64,000 nucleotides of DNA from Sphingomonas sp. Leaf412. Its GTDB lineage: Bacteria > Pseudomonadota > Alphaproteobacteria > Sphingomonadales > Sphingomonadaceae. Location of the stretch: NCBI RefSeq assembly GCF_001425405.1, contig NZ_LMQP01000003.1:492264-556263 (forward strand), written 5' to 3'. Under the pieces are notes generated by a model. That model was not told the origin of the DNA. It did not search any database and saw nothing but the letters and a program-made list of their open reading frames with translations. How positions within the stretch are numbered: position 1 is the stretch's first letter; the number at the start of each line of letters is the position of its first letter. Shown here piece by piece: positions 25,941-34,205 of the stretch. A program made the position numbers and the translations under genes.

Positions 25941-27875
25941 CTACAGGCGGGCGCGGATGCCGGCATAGCCGCCCGCGCCGGGGGTGGCGAAGCCGAACAC
26001 CTCCTCGTACCGCTCGCTGAACAGGTTCTCGACGCGCCCGAACAGCGACAGGCGCTCCGTCAGGCGATAGTCGGCGGCCAGGTTCACCAGCACATAATCC
26101 TGCATCGCAACGGTGACGGGCCGGAAGCTGGGATCGGTGAACGCGACATCGGTCTGGCGCCCGTTGTAGCGGACGGTCAGCGTGCCCGACAGGCGGCGGT
26201 CGGTGCCGAACACGGTCGTGTTCAGGCTGGCGACGTGGCGGGGGCGGCGGACCTCCTCCACCCCGTTCTCCCGCGCGCGCAGGTAGGTATAGGCCAGGTC
26301 GAACTTCAGCTGCGGGATCGGCGTCGCCGAGCCGAACACCTCCACGCCGTGCTGGCGCGAGCGCGTCGTGCGGTTGGCGGGGGTGGCGACGAACGTGGGG
26401 GGGGCGAAGGTCGTGAAGATCTCGTCCTCCAGCACGCTATCGAAATACGTCGCGCCGACCGTGGCCTTCCCGCCCGCGATCTCCTGATCCGCGCCGGCCT
26501 CCCAGCCCCTCGACTTTTCGGGCCGCAGGTTCGGGTTGCCGATGTAGCGGCCGTCGGAGAAGCCGAACAATTCGAAATAGCCCGGATTCTTGACGCCCGT
26601 CCCGTACGCGCCGCGCGCGCGCAGTCCGAAGGGCAGGCGATAGCCCGCCTGTGCGCGCCACGTCGTGACGTCGTCGAAGCGCGAATTCTCGTCGCGCCGG
26701 ATGCTGGCGCCCGCGGAAAATGCGTCGTCGACGGTCAGTTCGTACTGGCCGACGAAGCCCCAGTTGGTCGTCGCGCGGCGGCCCTGGAAGGCGAAGGGGG
26801 ACGGCGTGGTGTTCCGGAATACCTCGCGCTCCAGGTCGACCGCCGCGGTCACGCGATTGACGACGCGGTCGCTGCCGAAGCGCAGGCTGGTCTCCGCCGA
26901 TCCCTTGTAGCGGCGCCCTTCGTTGCCGAAGCTACGCTCCCCGCCGTCGAAGCCGCGACGGTCCGAATCCGCGATCTGCCCCGTCACGGCCGTGACCCAG
27001 CGGCCGTCGGCCAGCGCCAGCTGCGCGCGCGCGAGGCCGTAGAACGCCTCGTTGCGCACCTTCACCCCCGGACTGTCGATCGGCAGGCCGAAGTTCGGGC
27101 TGACGGGATTGCCCTGCGTGTCGTTCGACAGCGCATCGACATGGCTGTAGCGGCCGACGCCGGTCAGCGTGAAGACGTCGGACGGCGTCCATGTGGCCTT
27201 CGCCGTCGCGCCGATGCTGGTCGATCCGATATCGCGCGATCCGCCGCGCGCGGTCGGGGTGCCGTCGGTGCGATACAGCGACGTCGACAGTGCATAGTCG
27301 ACCGTATCGCCCGCCCCCGCGGCACGCGCGCCGCCCGCGAAGGTGCCGAACGATCCGCCCTCCGCGCGCAGCGACAGGCCCGGTGCCTCGCGGCCGGTGA
27401 GGGTGATGTACTGGATCACGCCGCCGATCGCGTCGCTGCCGTAGAGCGACGATTGCTGGCCGCGCAGGACCTCGATCTTCGCCGCCTCGTCCGCGATCAA
27501 TGTGCCGAAGTCGAACTCGCCCTGATACGGGTCCGACACCTCGATGCCGTCGATCAGGACCAGCACGTGGTTCGCCTCGCTCCCGCGGATACGCACCTGC
27601 GTCATGCCGCCGACCGCGCCGGTGCGGCTGACCGCCAGGCCGGGGACGTCGCGCAGGATGTCCGACACGATCCGCGTCTGCCGCTCCGCCAGATCGTCGG
27701 GTCCCAGCAGGGTGATGGAGGCGGGCAGGTTCCTGACCTCCGTCGCCTCGCCGGAGCGCGATCCGGTGACGACGATGGCGTTCCCCGCCTCGTCGGTGGT
27801 GGGCAGTGTCGGATTGCTCTGCGCCAGCGACGGGGTCGTGGCGATCAGTGCCAGTAGCGATACGATGGTCTTCAT
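25941..27875 (-). CDS. btuB: TonB-dependent vitamin B12 receptor
   Basis: Outer-membrane cobalamin transporter, 644 residues. A signal peptide (MKTIVSLLALIATTPSLAQ), plug domain from NAIVVTGSRSGE with VRIRGSEANHVLVLIDGIEV, and a barrel ending GYAGIRARL with GTGVKNPGYFELFG resemble BtuB. The assignment rests on the cobalamin riboswitch directly upstream and on the neighbouring BtuC/D/F-like genes. The ATG at 27875 follows GGGGGAAGAACGGAA; an ORF extension upstream runs through the riboswitch leader and is not real. Confidence 0.93.
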   Translation of the reverse strand: MKTIVSLLALIATTPSLAQSNPTLPTTDEAGNAIVVTGSRSGEATEVRNLPASITLLGPDDLAERQTRIVSDILRDVPGLAVSRTGAVGGMTQVRIRGSEANHVLVLIDGIEVSDPYQGEFDFGTLIADEAAKIEVLRGQQSSLYGSDAIGGVIQYITLTGREAPGLSLRAEGGSFGTFAGGARAAGAGDTVDYALSTSLYRTDGTPTARGGSRDIGSTSIGATAKATWTPSDVFTLTGVGRYSHVDALSNDTQGNPVSPNFGLPIDSPGVKVRNEAFYGLARAQLALADGRWVTAVTGQIADSDRRGFDGGERSFGNEGRRYKGSAETSLRFGSDRVVNRVTAAVDLEREVFRNTTPSPFAFQGRRATTNWGFVGQYELTVDDAFSAGASIRRDENSRFDDVTTWRAQAGYRLPFGLRARGAYGTGVKNPGYFELFGFSDGRYIGNPNLRPEKSRGWEAGADQEIAGGKATVGATYFDSVLEDEIFTTFAPPTFVATPANRTTRSRQHGVEVFGSATPIPQLKFDLAYTYLRARENGVEEVRRPRHVASLNTTVFGTDRRLSGTLTVRYNGRQTDVAFTDPSFRPVTVAMQDYVLVNLAADYRLTERLSLFGRVENLFSERYEEVFGFATPGAGGYAGIRARL

Positions 27876-28077
27876 TTCCGTTCTTCCCCCGCGTCGAGTC
27901 CGAGAACGCGGTGGGGGCGGTCCGTCCGGCGAGCGGGCGAACGCCGGCGCATGGCGCACGGGCGAACGCGGGGCCCGGACGACAGGCGCCGTCCGCAGCC
28001 CCCGGCCGCGTGGCGTCAGTCGCTCGAACGGACGTTTCCGTGCCCCGGCCATCCCCTGGACGCGCGGCATGAGCGAC

Positions 28078-28275
28078 ACGCGCCGGCAGGTCTCCTGGCT
28101 CGCGGGTCACAGCATCGACGCACGCCTTCCCAGGTTTCCCCAGTGGCTGCGGCGGGATGCCCCGCCGCCCGTGCGTCTCGCTCGCCGCTTACAGTTGCAG
28201 GGACAGCCGCGGATTCGGACGGTTCCTCGCCGTCCTCACCGCATTCCCGATTAAGCCCCTCGCGGGGCACCGGCG
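28078..28275 (-). promoter_or_regulatory. Cobalamin (AdoCbl) riboswitch
   Basis: On the minus strand the conserved blocks occur in order: GGTGCC...GGGAATGCGGTGAGG, then CTGTCCCTGCAACTGTAAGC, the B12 box GCCACTGG, CTGGGAAGGC, and GACCCGCGAGCCAGGAGACC-TGCC. It sits about 200 nt before btuB, whose translation or transcription it should repress when B12 is plentiful. The remaining leader to 27876 shows no gene. The stretch 28276-28370, upstream of the riboswitch, presumably holds the promoter. Confidence 0.95.
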
Positions 28276-28370
28276 CGATCCGGCGCGGGCCGAAGGCCCG
28301 AACCGTGCGCGCCCCATATCGCACGTGCAGCATCGCGCAAGCGGCAATCGGCGCCTCGGCATGGGCCGGA

Positions 28371-29135
28371 TCAGCGGATGCGGTCGAGCGGGACCAGCGC
28401 GGGTTCGCCGCGACCGCCGAAGAAGGCGGTGATGCCATATACTTGCGCCAGAAGATGCGGTGTCAGCACCGATAACGGCGCCCCGTCCGCGACCAGCGCG
28501 CCGTCATGCAAGACCAGGATGCGGTCGCAGAATCGCGCCGCCAACGACAGGTCGTGCAGGACCGCCAGGACCAGGACGCCCGCATCGGCCTCCGCACGGA
28601 GCAGCTCCATTCCCTCGATCTGGTGCGCGGGGTCCAGGCTGGCGAGCGGTTCGTCGACGACCAGTGCGGGCGCCTCCACCGCCAGCGCGCGGGCGAGCAG
28701 CACCCGCGCGCGCTCCCCGCCCGACAAATCGGTGGCGGTCCGCTCCGCCAGGTCGGCGACCCCGGCGCGCGCCATCGCGCGGTCGATCGCGGCCCGATCC
28801 GCGGCGGATGGCCGCGAGAACGGGGCAAGGTGGGGCAGGCGGCCGAGCGCGACCAGGCGTGCGACGGTCAGCGGCCAGTGCAGCGTCTGCCCCTGCGGAA
28901 GATAGGCGACCCGCCGCGCGATCGTGGCGCGCGGCATGGTGGCGAGGGAGGCACCGTCGAGCGTGATCGTGCCGGTATGCGGGAGCAGGCCGAGCAGGGC
29001 GCGGACGAGAGTGGACTTGCCCGCGCCGTTGGGGCCGAGGATGCCGACCAGCCCGCCGTCGAGCGAGACGCCGACATCGCGCACCACGGCGCGCCCGCCG
29101 AGCGACACGCCCAGCCGGTCCGTCGCCAGCGTCAC
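28371..29135 (-). CDS. btuD: FecE/BtuD-type ABC transporter ATPase (cobalamin import)
   Basis: ATPase of a type II ABC importer, 254 residues. Walker A GPNGAGKST at 34-42, signature DLSGGERARVLLARAL, Walker B ALVVDEPLASLD and switch His in AVLHDLS are all present. The GTG start at 29135 overlaps the permease stop by 4 nt (GTGA), which implies translational coupling. It works with the adjacent BtuC-like permease and the divergent binding protein. The B12 assignment is from context; iron-siderophore importers of this family look the same. Confidence 0.88.
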   Translation of the reverse strand: MTLATDRLGVSLGGRAVVRDVGVSLDGGLVGILGPNGAGKSTLVRALLGLLPHTGTITLDGASLATMPRATIARRVAYLPQGQTLHWPLTVARLVALGRLPHLAPFSRPSAADRAAIDRAMARAGVADLAERTATDLSGGERARVLLARALAVEAPALVVDEPLASLDPAHQIEGMELLRAEADAGVLVLAVLHDLSLAARFCDRILVLHDGALVADGAPLSVLTPHLLAQVYGITAFFGGRGEPALVPLDRIR

Positions 29136-30118
29136 CACAATCGCCGCTCGCGCATCAGGTGCAGCAGGAACACCGGCACGCCCAGGAAGGCGGTGACGAC
29201 GCCCAGCCGCAACTCGCTGGTCGTCGGGATCACGCGCACCGCGACGTCGGCGAACGTCAGCAATGCCGCGCCCGCCAGCGCGCTGGGCCACAGCAGCGCG
29301 GACGGGCTGCGATCGGTCAGCGGGCGGATCAAATGCGGCACGATCAGCCCGACGAAGCCGATCGCCCCCGACACCGCCACCGCCCCCCCGACGCCGATCG
29401 CGACCGCCAGCAACAACCGCCACTTCGTCGCGCTGAGGTCCGTTCCCAGCGCCGCGGCGCCGTCCTCCCCCAAGGTCAGCGCGTCAAGCGCGCGGCCCTG
29501 CCCGGCCAGGAGCAGCATGCCGACCGCGATGCACGGCAAGGCCAGCGCGACGTGGCGGAAGGACCGGTCCTCCAGGCTGCCGAGCAGCCACGTCATGATC
29601 TCCATCGCGGCGAAGGGATTGGGCGACAGGTTCAGCGCCAGGCTGATCCCCGCCCCCGCCAATGTCGACACCGCGATCCCCGCGAGGATCAGCGTCAGCG
29701 GACTCTCGGTCCCGCCCGACAGCGCGAACAGCAGCGCCAGCGCCCCCAGCGCGCCCGCGATCCCCAATGCGGGCAGGGCCAGCGCATGCCCGTCCGCCAG
29801 CCCGAAATACAACGCCACCACCGCACCCAGCGCCGCCCCGTTGGACGCGCCCAGCACCGACGGCTCCGCCAGCGGATTGCGCAGATATCCCTGCAACGCC
29901 GCGCCCGACACGCCCAGCATCGCCCCGACCGCAAGGCCCAGGATCGCGCGCGGCAGGCGCAATTCGATCAGGATCGCGCGCTCGACCGGGTCGCCATGCC
30001 CGAGCAGCGCCGCAACCGCGCGCGCCGGCGGGATCGACGCGCTGCCGACCGCGACCGCGAGCACGGCCGCGACGACGACGAGGAAGAGGAGGACGGGCCA
30101 CAGCCGGCTGCGGGTCAT
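29132..30118 (-). CDS. btuC: FecCD/BtuC-type ABC importer permease
   Basis: Inner-membrane permease of 328 residues with about nine to ten helices, in the BtuC/FecCD family. Typical stretches are RLPRAILGLAVGAMLGVSGA, LQGYLRNPLAEPSVLGAS and the coupling region GFVGLIVPHLIRPLTD. The ATG at 30118 (MTRSRLWPVLLFLVV) gives the normal N terminus; the frame extends far upstream only through repeat sequence. First gene of a minus-strand run with the ATPase. Confidence 0.9.
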   Translation of the reverse strand: MTRSRLWPVLLFLVVVAAVLAVAVGSASIPPARAVAALLGHGDPVERAILIELRLPRAILGLAVGAMLGVSGAALQGYLRNPLAEPSVLGASNGAALGAVVALYFGLADGHALALPALGIAGALGALALLFALSGGTESPLTLILAGIAVSTLAGAGISLALNLSPNPFAAMEIMTWLLGSLEDRSFRHVALALPCIAVGMLLLAGQGRALDALTLGEDGAAALGTDLSATKWRLLLAVAIGVGGAVAVSGAIGFVGLIVPHLIRPLTDRSPSALLWPSALAGAALLTFADVAVRVIPTTSELRLGVVTAFLGVPVFLLHLMRERRLW

Positions 30119-30291
30119 GGATCTGGGGCTCGGGAGGATGGGCTGGGCGGCGTGTAGGCGCGGCGGGGAGCGGGGGCAATGATGCGCCGCCCTGCGCCGC
30201 CGTTCCCCGCCGAAGGCCGGGGTCCGGTCGGGAAGGCCGCCATGAGCCGGGCGCCCCGTCCCGAGACCGGCCCCCGTCGGTAGACGCACCC

Positions 30292-30385
30292 GTCATGCCG
30301 GGCTCGTCCCGGCATCCACCTCGCCGCATGCCTTGCCATCGTGATTGCGGCACCGTGAATGCCGGCACGCGCCCGAAATGACGAA
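30292..30385. repeat. Palindromic repeat, family C variant
   Basis: Begins GTCATGCCGGGCTCGTCCCG and ends CGGCACGCGCCCGAAATGAC, with imperfect inner arms. Part of the 541-nt region between btuC and btuF (30119-30659), which also contains a degenerate family B hairpin near 30205-30225 and the family A unit at 30467. The promoters of both divergent genes must lie in this region, but I cannot pick them out. Confidence 0.6.
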
Positions 30386-30466
30386 CGACCATCGGGCTGG
30401 CGCTGTGCCACCGCGCGCGCCCGGACGCATTCGATGCCTATGTCCTTCGGACACGTACCGCCGTTC

Positions 30467-30524
30467 GTGTCCCCCGCGCAGGCGGGGACCCAGTCTGGGC
30501 TCCCGCCTCCGCGGGAGCACAGTG
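30467..30524. repeat. Palindromic repeat, family A (double hairpin)
   Basis: CCCCGC-GCAG-GCGGGG and GCTCCCGC-CTCC-GCGGGAGC, joined by ACCCAGTCTGG and framed by GTGT and CACA. Same unit and orientation as 13646-13705. Confidence 0.8.
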
Positions 30525-30659
30525 GGACCAGGAGGATAGGGTCGAGTTCAAGAACCACGAACAACATTTAATGCTACCGCGATACGACGATTACCGGGAC
30601 CAGCCCGGCCTGACGAACGGAACTGGCGCCGCGGCCCGGCCACGGGCAGAAGCGTGCCG

Positions 30660-31466
30660 ATGCGCCTCCTCGCCCTCCCGCTCCTCCTCGCCACGATCGG
30701 CGCAGCCCCGGCGGCCCCCAAACGGATCGTGTCGCTCAACCTGTGCGCCGACCAGTATCTATTGGCGCTCGCCGATCGCGGGCAGATCGCCGCGCTGACG
30801 CAGTTCGCGCGCGATCCGGCGATGTCCGCGGCGGCGGCGGAGGCGAGGGGGGTGACGCTGACGCGCGGCGGGGCGGAGGACGTGCTGGCGCTGCGCCCCG
30901 ACCTCATCATCGCCACCAGCGGGCGGCGGCAGGCGACGATGGCGCAATTGCGCGGCCGCCGGATCGCGACGCTCGATCTCGACCCGGCGAACAGCTACGC
31001 CGACATCGTGCGGCAGACGCGCGCGGTGGCGGCGGCGATCGGGCATCCGGCACGCGGCGAGGCGCTCGTCACGGCGATGGACGCCGCGCTCGCCCGGATC
31101 GCGCGCGACGCGGGCCGCGGGCGGGTCGCGGCCTATTACCAACGCCGCGGTTTCCTGACCGGGCAGGGGACGCTGGTCGACGACCTGATGCGCCGCGTCG
31201 GCCTGCGCAACCTGGCGACGACGCTGGGCAAGCCCGCGCTGGCCCGAATCGGGCTGGAGGAACTGGCACTGGCACGGCCGGACTATCTGATCGTGGAGGC
31301 GGCGACCGACCGGGTCGCGGATCAGGGGGTGGAGATGCTGCACCACCCGGTGCTCGCGCGCATCCCGCGCCTGCGCCTGCCGGAGGCGTGGACGGTCTGC
31401 GGCGGCCCCGCCTACGTCCGCGCGGCGATGTCGCTGGCGCGGCAAGTGCGGGCTCCGCGCCGATAA
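30660..31466 (+). CDS. btuF: Periplasmic cobalamin-binding protein (BtuF-like)
   Basis: Cluster A-type (helical backbone) substrate-binding protein, 268 residues. A signal peptide (MRLLALPLLLATIGAAPA) precedes KRIVSLNLCADQYLLALAD, the conserved opening of BtuF-like proteins, and RPDLIIATSGRR. ATG 30660 is used; GTG 30654 would add two residues. It is divergent from the BtuC/D genes, completing the importer. Unlike btuB it shows no cobalamin riboswitch in its upstream region. Iron-complex binding is the alternative specificity. Confidence 0.88.
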   Translation: MRLLALPLLLATIGAAPAAPKRIVSLNLCADQYLLALADRGQIAALTQFARDPAMSAAAAEARGVTLTRGGAEDVLALRPDLIIATSGRRQATMAQLRGRRIATLDLDPANSYADIVRQTRAVAAAIGHPARGEALVTAMDAALARIARDAGRGRVAAYYQRRGFLTGQGTLVDDLMRRVGLRNLATTLGKPALARIGLEELALARPDYLIVEAATDRVADQGVEMLHHPVLARIPRLRLPEAWTVCGGPAYVRAAMSLARQVRAPRR

Positions 31467-31485
31467 GGCGGGAGCCCGCGTCGCC

Positions 31486-32082
31486 TCACGGCTTGGGAAG
31501 GCGCACGGTCGGCCCGATATTGTCGATGACCGAGCGCGCGTTGAACGCACGCACGTTGCCGCGCTCGGGCGTGCCCTTGAACATAACGATCTCGGCCGAC
31601 GCTTCGTACCGGTCGACGGTGCGCACGTCCGCGCCGCCGCCCCAGCCGCCCCACGGGCCGCCCCAGAAGGGATCCCAGGCGCGATAGCCGAACCCGCGAC
31701 CGTAGAAGCCCCAGCGCGGACCCCACAGGCCGCCGCCGAACCCGCCGAAACCGGGACCGAACCCGCCGCCGGTGGAGAAGGTGCGCGCCTGCCGGTCGGT
31801 GTCGCGGTCGGCCATGACGAAATAATCGTAGCCGTTCTGCACCGTCAGTTCCGCCGCGCGGAACAACAGGTAGCGTTCCACCACGTCGCGATCGGTGACG
31901 GTGTTGCCCGCGAACGTCACGCGGAAGCGGTTCTGTTCGATGCGGATGTCGCTGTAGCCGCTGCGGTTGAAGCCCGATCCGGTCGCCGGGCGGTACGTCG
32001 TCTCGGTCGCGCAGGCGGCCACCAGCGTCGTGCTCGCCACGAGCGCCGCCACCATCGCCTTGCGACCCCAGTTGGTCACCAT
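31486..32082 (-). CDS. CC0125/CC1285-type lipoprotein
   Basis: Lipoprotein of 198 residues with a signal peptide ending LVAACATET (lipobox Cys about 24), matching the CC0125/CC1285 family known from Caulobacter and sphingomonads. The conserved core (GYSDIRIEQNRFRVTFAGN, YLLFRAAELTVQNGYDYFV) is interrupted by a stretch rich in Gly, Trp, Phe and Arg at about 105-145, then resumes with VDRYEASAEIVMFKG. Function unknown; probably envelope-located. The ATG at 32082 starts the signal peptide; the longer frame reads through tRNA-Asn. Convergent with btuF. Confidence 0.85.
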   Translation of the reverse strand: MVTNWGRKAMVAALVASTTLVAACATETTYRPATGSGFNRSGYSDIRIEQNRFRVTFAGNTVTDRDVVERYLLFRAAELTVQNGYDYFVMADRDTDRQARTFSTGGGFGPGFGGFGGGLWGPRWGFYGRGFGYRAWDPFWGGPWGGWGGGADVRTVDRYEASAEIVMFKGTPERGNVRAFNARSVIDNIGPTVRLPKP

Positions 32083-32201
32083 GTCAGTCACTCTCCGAAC
32101 GCGCCGCAAGGGGACGGCGCGATGCGCCTGCGTAGGCGGTACGAGTGGAACGTGCGATGAACGGTTTGGGTCCGGGACGACGAAACCGGCTGCGCGACTG
32201 G

Positions 32202-32273
32202 CTCCCCGAGTAGGATTCGAACCTACGGCCATTCGATTAACAGTCGAATGCTCTACCGCTGAGCTATCGGGGA
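32202..32273 (-). tRNA. tRNA-Asn (anticodon GTT)
   Basis: The minus strand folds into a standard cloverleaf: acceptor TCCCCGA/TCGGGGA, D arm GCTCAGCGGTAGAGC, anticodon arm TTCGA-CTGTTAA-TCGAA (GTT), T arm GTAGG-TTCGAAT-CCTAC, discriminator G. The 3' CCA is not encoded. About 58 nt downstream of nadK on the same strand. Confidence 0.97.
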
Positions 32274-32331
32274 ACGTGCGTCGCGGAAGGCGGCTCTATA
32301 CGGGCAAAGCGCGCGCGTGCAACCCCATTCG

Positions 32332-33126
32332 TCACGCCAGAAACTGTTCCATCGTGATGCGGTCGTCCAGCGCATGGTCGGGGTCGAACAACAGGGTCAG
32401 TTCGCGCGAACGGTCGATCGCGATCGACACTTCGGCCACCTCGCGCACCTCGCGCTGGTCCGCCACCGCGGACACCGGGCGCTTCGCGGCGTCGAGCACG
32501 CGCAATGTCACGCGCGCGCGATCGGGCAGGATCGCGCCGCGCCAGCGCCGCGGGCGGAACGCGCTGATCGGGGTCAGCGTCACCAGGCTGGAGGCCAGCG
32601 GCAGGATCGGTCCGTTGGCGGACAGGTTGTACGCGGTCGACCCCGCGGGCGTCGCGACCAGGATGCCGTCGCACGACAATTCCTCCAGCACCACGCGGTC
32701 GTTCACCGACACCTGCAACTTCGCGGTCTGCCGCGTCTCGCGCAGCAGCGACACCTCGTTGATCGCGGGCAGGGTGTGGACGCGGCCGTCGACGCCGGTC
32801 GCGGTCATCGTCAGCGGCGCGACCTTGAACGCCTTCGCCCGCCGCAACCGCTCGTCCAGCCCGTGGCGCCGCCATTCGTTCATCAGGAAGCCGACGGTGC
32901 CCAGGTTCATCCCGAACACGGGCACGATCGTGCCGCGGCGTTCGAGCAGATTGTGCAGCGTCTGCAACATGAACCCGTCGCCGCCCAGCGCGATGACGAG
33001 GTCGGCGTCCTCCAGCCGGCACCATTCCCACGCGTCCGCCAGTTCGGCACGCGCCACCTGCGCCGGGGGAGTCGGCGACGCCACCAGCGCGCGCCGGGGA
33101 TAGCCGTCCGATTCCCGGCTGTTCAT
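32332..33126 (-). CDS. nadK: NAD kinase
   Basis: Phosphorylates NAD+ to NADP+; 264 residues. The ATP/NAD-binding GGDG is at 48-51 (VIALGGDGFMLQTLH), followed by FGMNLGTVGFL, NEVSLLR and the catalytic-domain ATPAGSTAYNLSANGPIL. Its ATG overlaps the moaA stop in an ATGA, so the two are translationally coupled. Confidence 0.96.
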   Translation of the reverse strand: MNSRESDGYPRRALVASPTPPAQVARAELADAWEWCRLEDADLVIALGGDGFMLQTLHNLLERRGTIVPVFGMNLGTVGFLMNEWRRHGLDERLRRAKAFKVAPLTMTATGVDGRVHTLPAINEVSLLRETRQTAKLQVSVNDRVVLEELSCDGILVATPAGSTAYNLSANGPILPLASSLVTLTPISAFRPRRWRGAILPDRARVTLRVLDAAKRPVSAVADQREVREVAEVSIAIDRSRELTLLFDPDHALDDRITMEQFLA

Positions 33127-34124
33127 CCGCCGGTGACGCTCATGTGGCGCGCGACCGCGGGCGCCTCGTCCGCGCCGATGCGGAAGTCGTGGCGGCGCGG
33201 CTTGGTCGCGAGCGCGTCCGCGATCGCGGCGTCGAGCGCGGGCACGCCGCCCTCGCGCAACGCCGACTTCAGGTCGCGGTGATCGTCATGGCCGAGGCAG
33301 GTGTACAGCCGCCCCTCGGTCGTCAGCCGCACGCGATTGCACCCGTCGCAGAAATTGGCGGTCAGCGGCGAGATCAACCCCAGCTTCGTCGCGCTGCCGT
33401 CGACCCGCCAGTAGCGCGCCGGCCCGCCGGTCGTCTGGCCGTCGCGCTCCAGCCGGTGCGTCGCCTCCAGCCGCTCCTTCACCACCGTCAGCGGCAGGAA
33501 GCGGTCGGTCCGATCCTCGTCGATCGCGCCCAGCGGCATCGTCTCGATCAGCGTCAGGTCGTGGCCCTCGCCCACGCACCAGTCGAGCATCCCCGCGATC
33601 TCGTCCTCGTTCAGGCCCTTCAGCGCGACCATGTTGATCTTCACCGCCAGCCCCGCCGCCTTCGCCGCCGCGATGCCGCCCAGAACTTGGGACAGGTCGC
33701 CGTGGCGGGTGATGAAGCGGAAGCGGTCGGCGTCGAGGCTGTCGAGGCTGACGTTCACGCGGCGCATCCCCGCATCGACCAGCGCGCCGGCATGCTGCGC
33801 CAGCCGCGTGCCGTTGGTCGTCATCGTCAACTCGTCGAGCGCGCCGCCGACGTGCCGGCCCAGCCGCCGCGTCAGGTCCATGACGTCGCGCCGCACCAGC
33901 GGCTCGCCGCCCGACAGCCGCACCTTGCGCACGCCGCGCGCGATGAACCGTTCGGTGATGACCGCCAGTTCCTCCAGCGTCGCGATCTTCTCGCGCGGCA
34001 GGAAGGTCATATGTTCCGCCATGCAATAACGGCAGCGCAGGTCGCAGCGATCGGTGACCGACACCCGCAGGTAGCGGATCGTGCGGCCGAAGCCGTCGAC
34101 CAAGGGGGCGTTCGTATCGCTCAC
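33123..34124 (-). CDS. moaA: GTP 3',8-cyclase (molybdenum cofactor biosynthesis)
   Basis: Radical-SAM enzyme converting GTP to 3',8-cyclo-7,8-dihydro-GTP, the first step of molybdopterin synthesis; 333 residues. The SAM-cluster motif CDLRCRYC is Cys27-Cys31-Cys34, and the second cluster cysteines are in NFCDGCNRVRLTTEGRLYTC. The C-terminal substrate cluster region is complete. GTG at 34124 (MSDTNAPLVDGFGRTIRYLR) fits the family; no clear ribosome-binding site is seen. No other moa gene is nearby, and nadK follows with a 4-nt overlap. Divergent from the EAL gene, 81 nt apart. Confidence 0.96.
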   Translation of the reverse strand: MSDTNAPLVDGFGRTIRYLRVSVTDRCDLRCRYCMAEHMTFLPREKIATLEELAVITERFIARGVRKVRLSGGEPLVRRDVMDLTRRLGRHVGGALDELTMTTNGTRLAQHAGALVDAGMRRVNVSLDSLDADRFRFITRHGDLSQVLGGIAAAKAAGLAVKINMVALKGLNEDEIAGMLDWCVGEGHDLTLIETMPLGAIDEDRTDRFLPLTVVKERLEATHRLERDGQTTGGPARYWRVDGSATKLGLISPLTANFCDGCNRVRLTTEGRLYTCLGHDDHRDLKSALREGGVPALDAAIADALATKPRRHDFRIGADEAPAVARHMSVTGG

Positions 34125-34205
34125 GATATGACAGCTAGGTCGTGGGACAGTGCCCGGCAAGAAGCGAATGGCGATGCGGCGACGCGACCGCTAGGGTCGG
34201 CGGTG

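Noticed and set aside
30119-30659. Second cobalamin riboswitch serving btuC or btuF
   Set aside because: I looked on both strands for the B12 box and the GCAACTGTAAGC core and saw neither; only repeats are evident.
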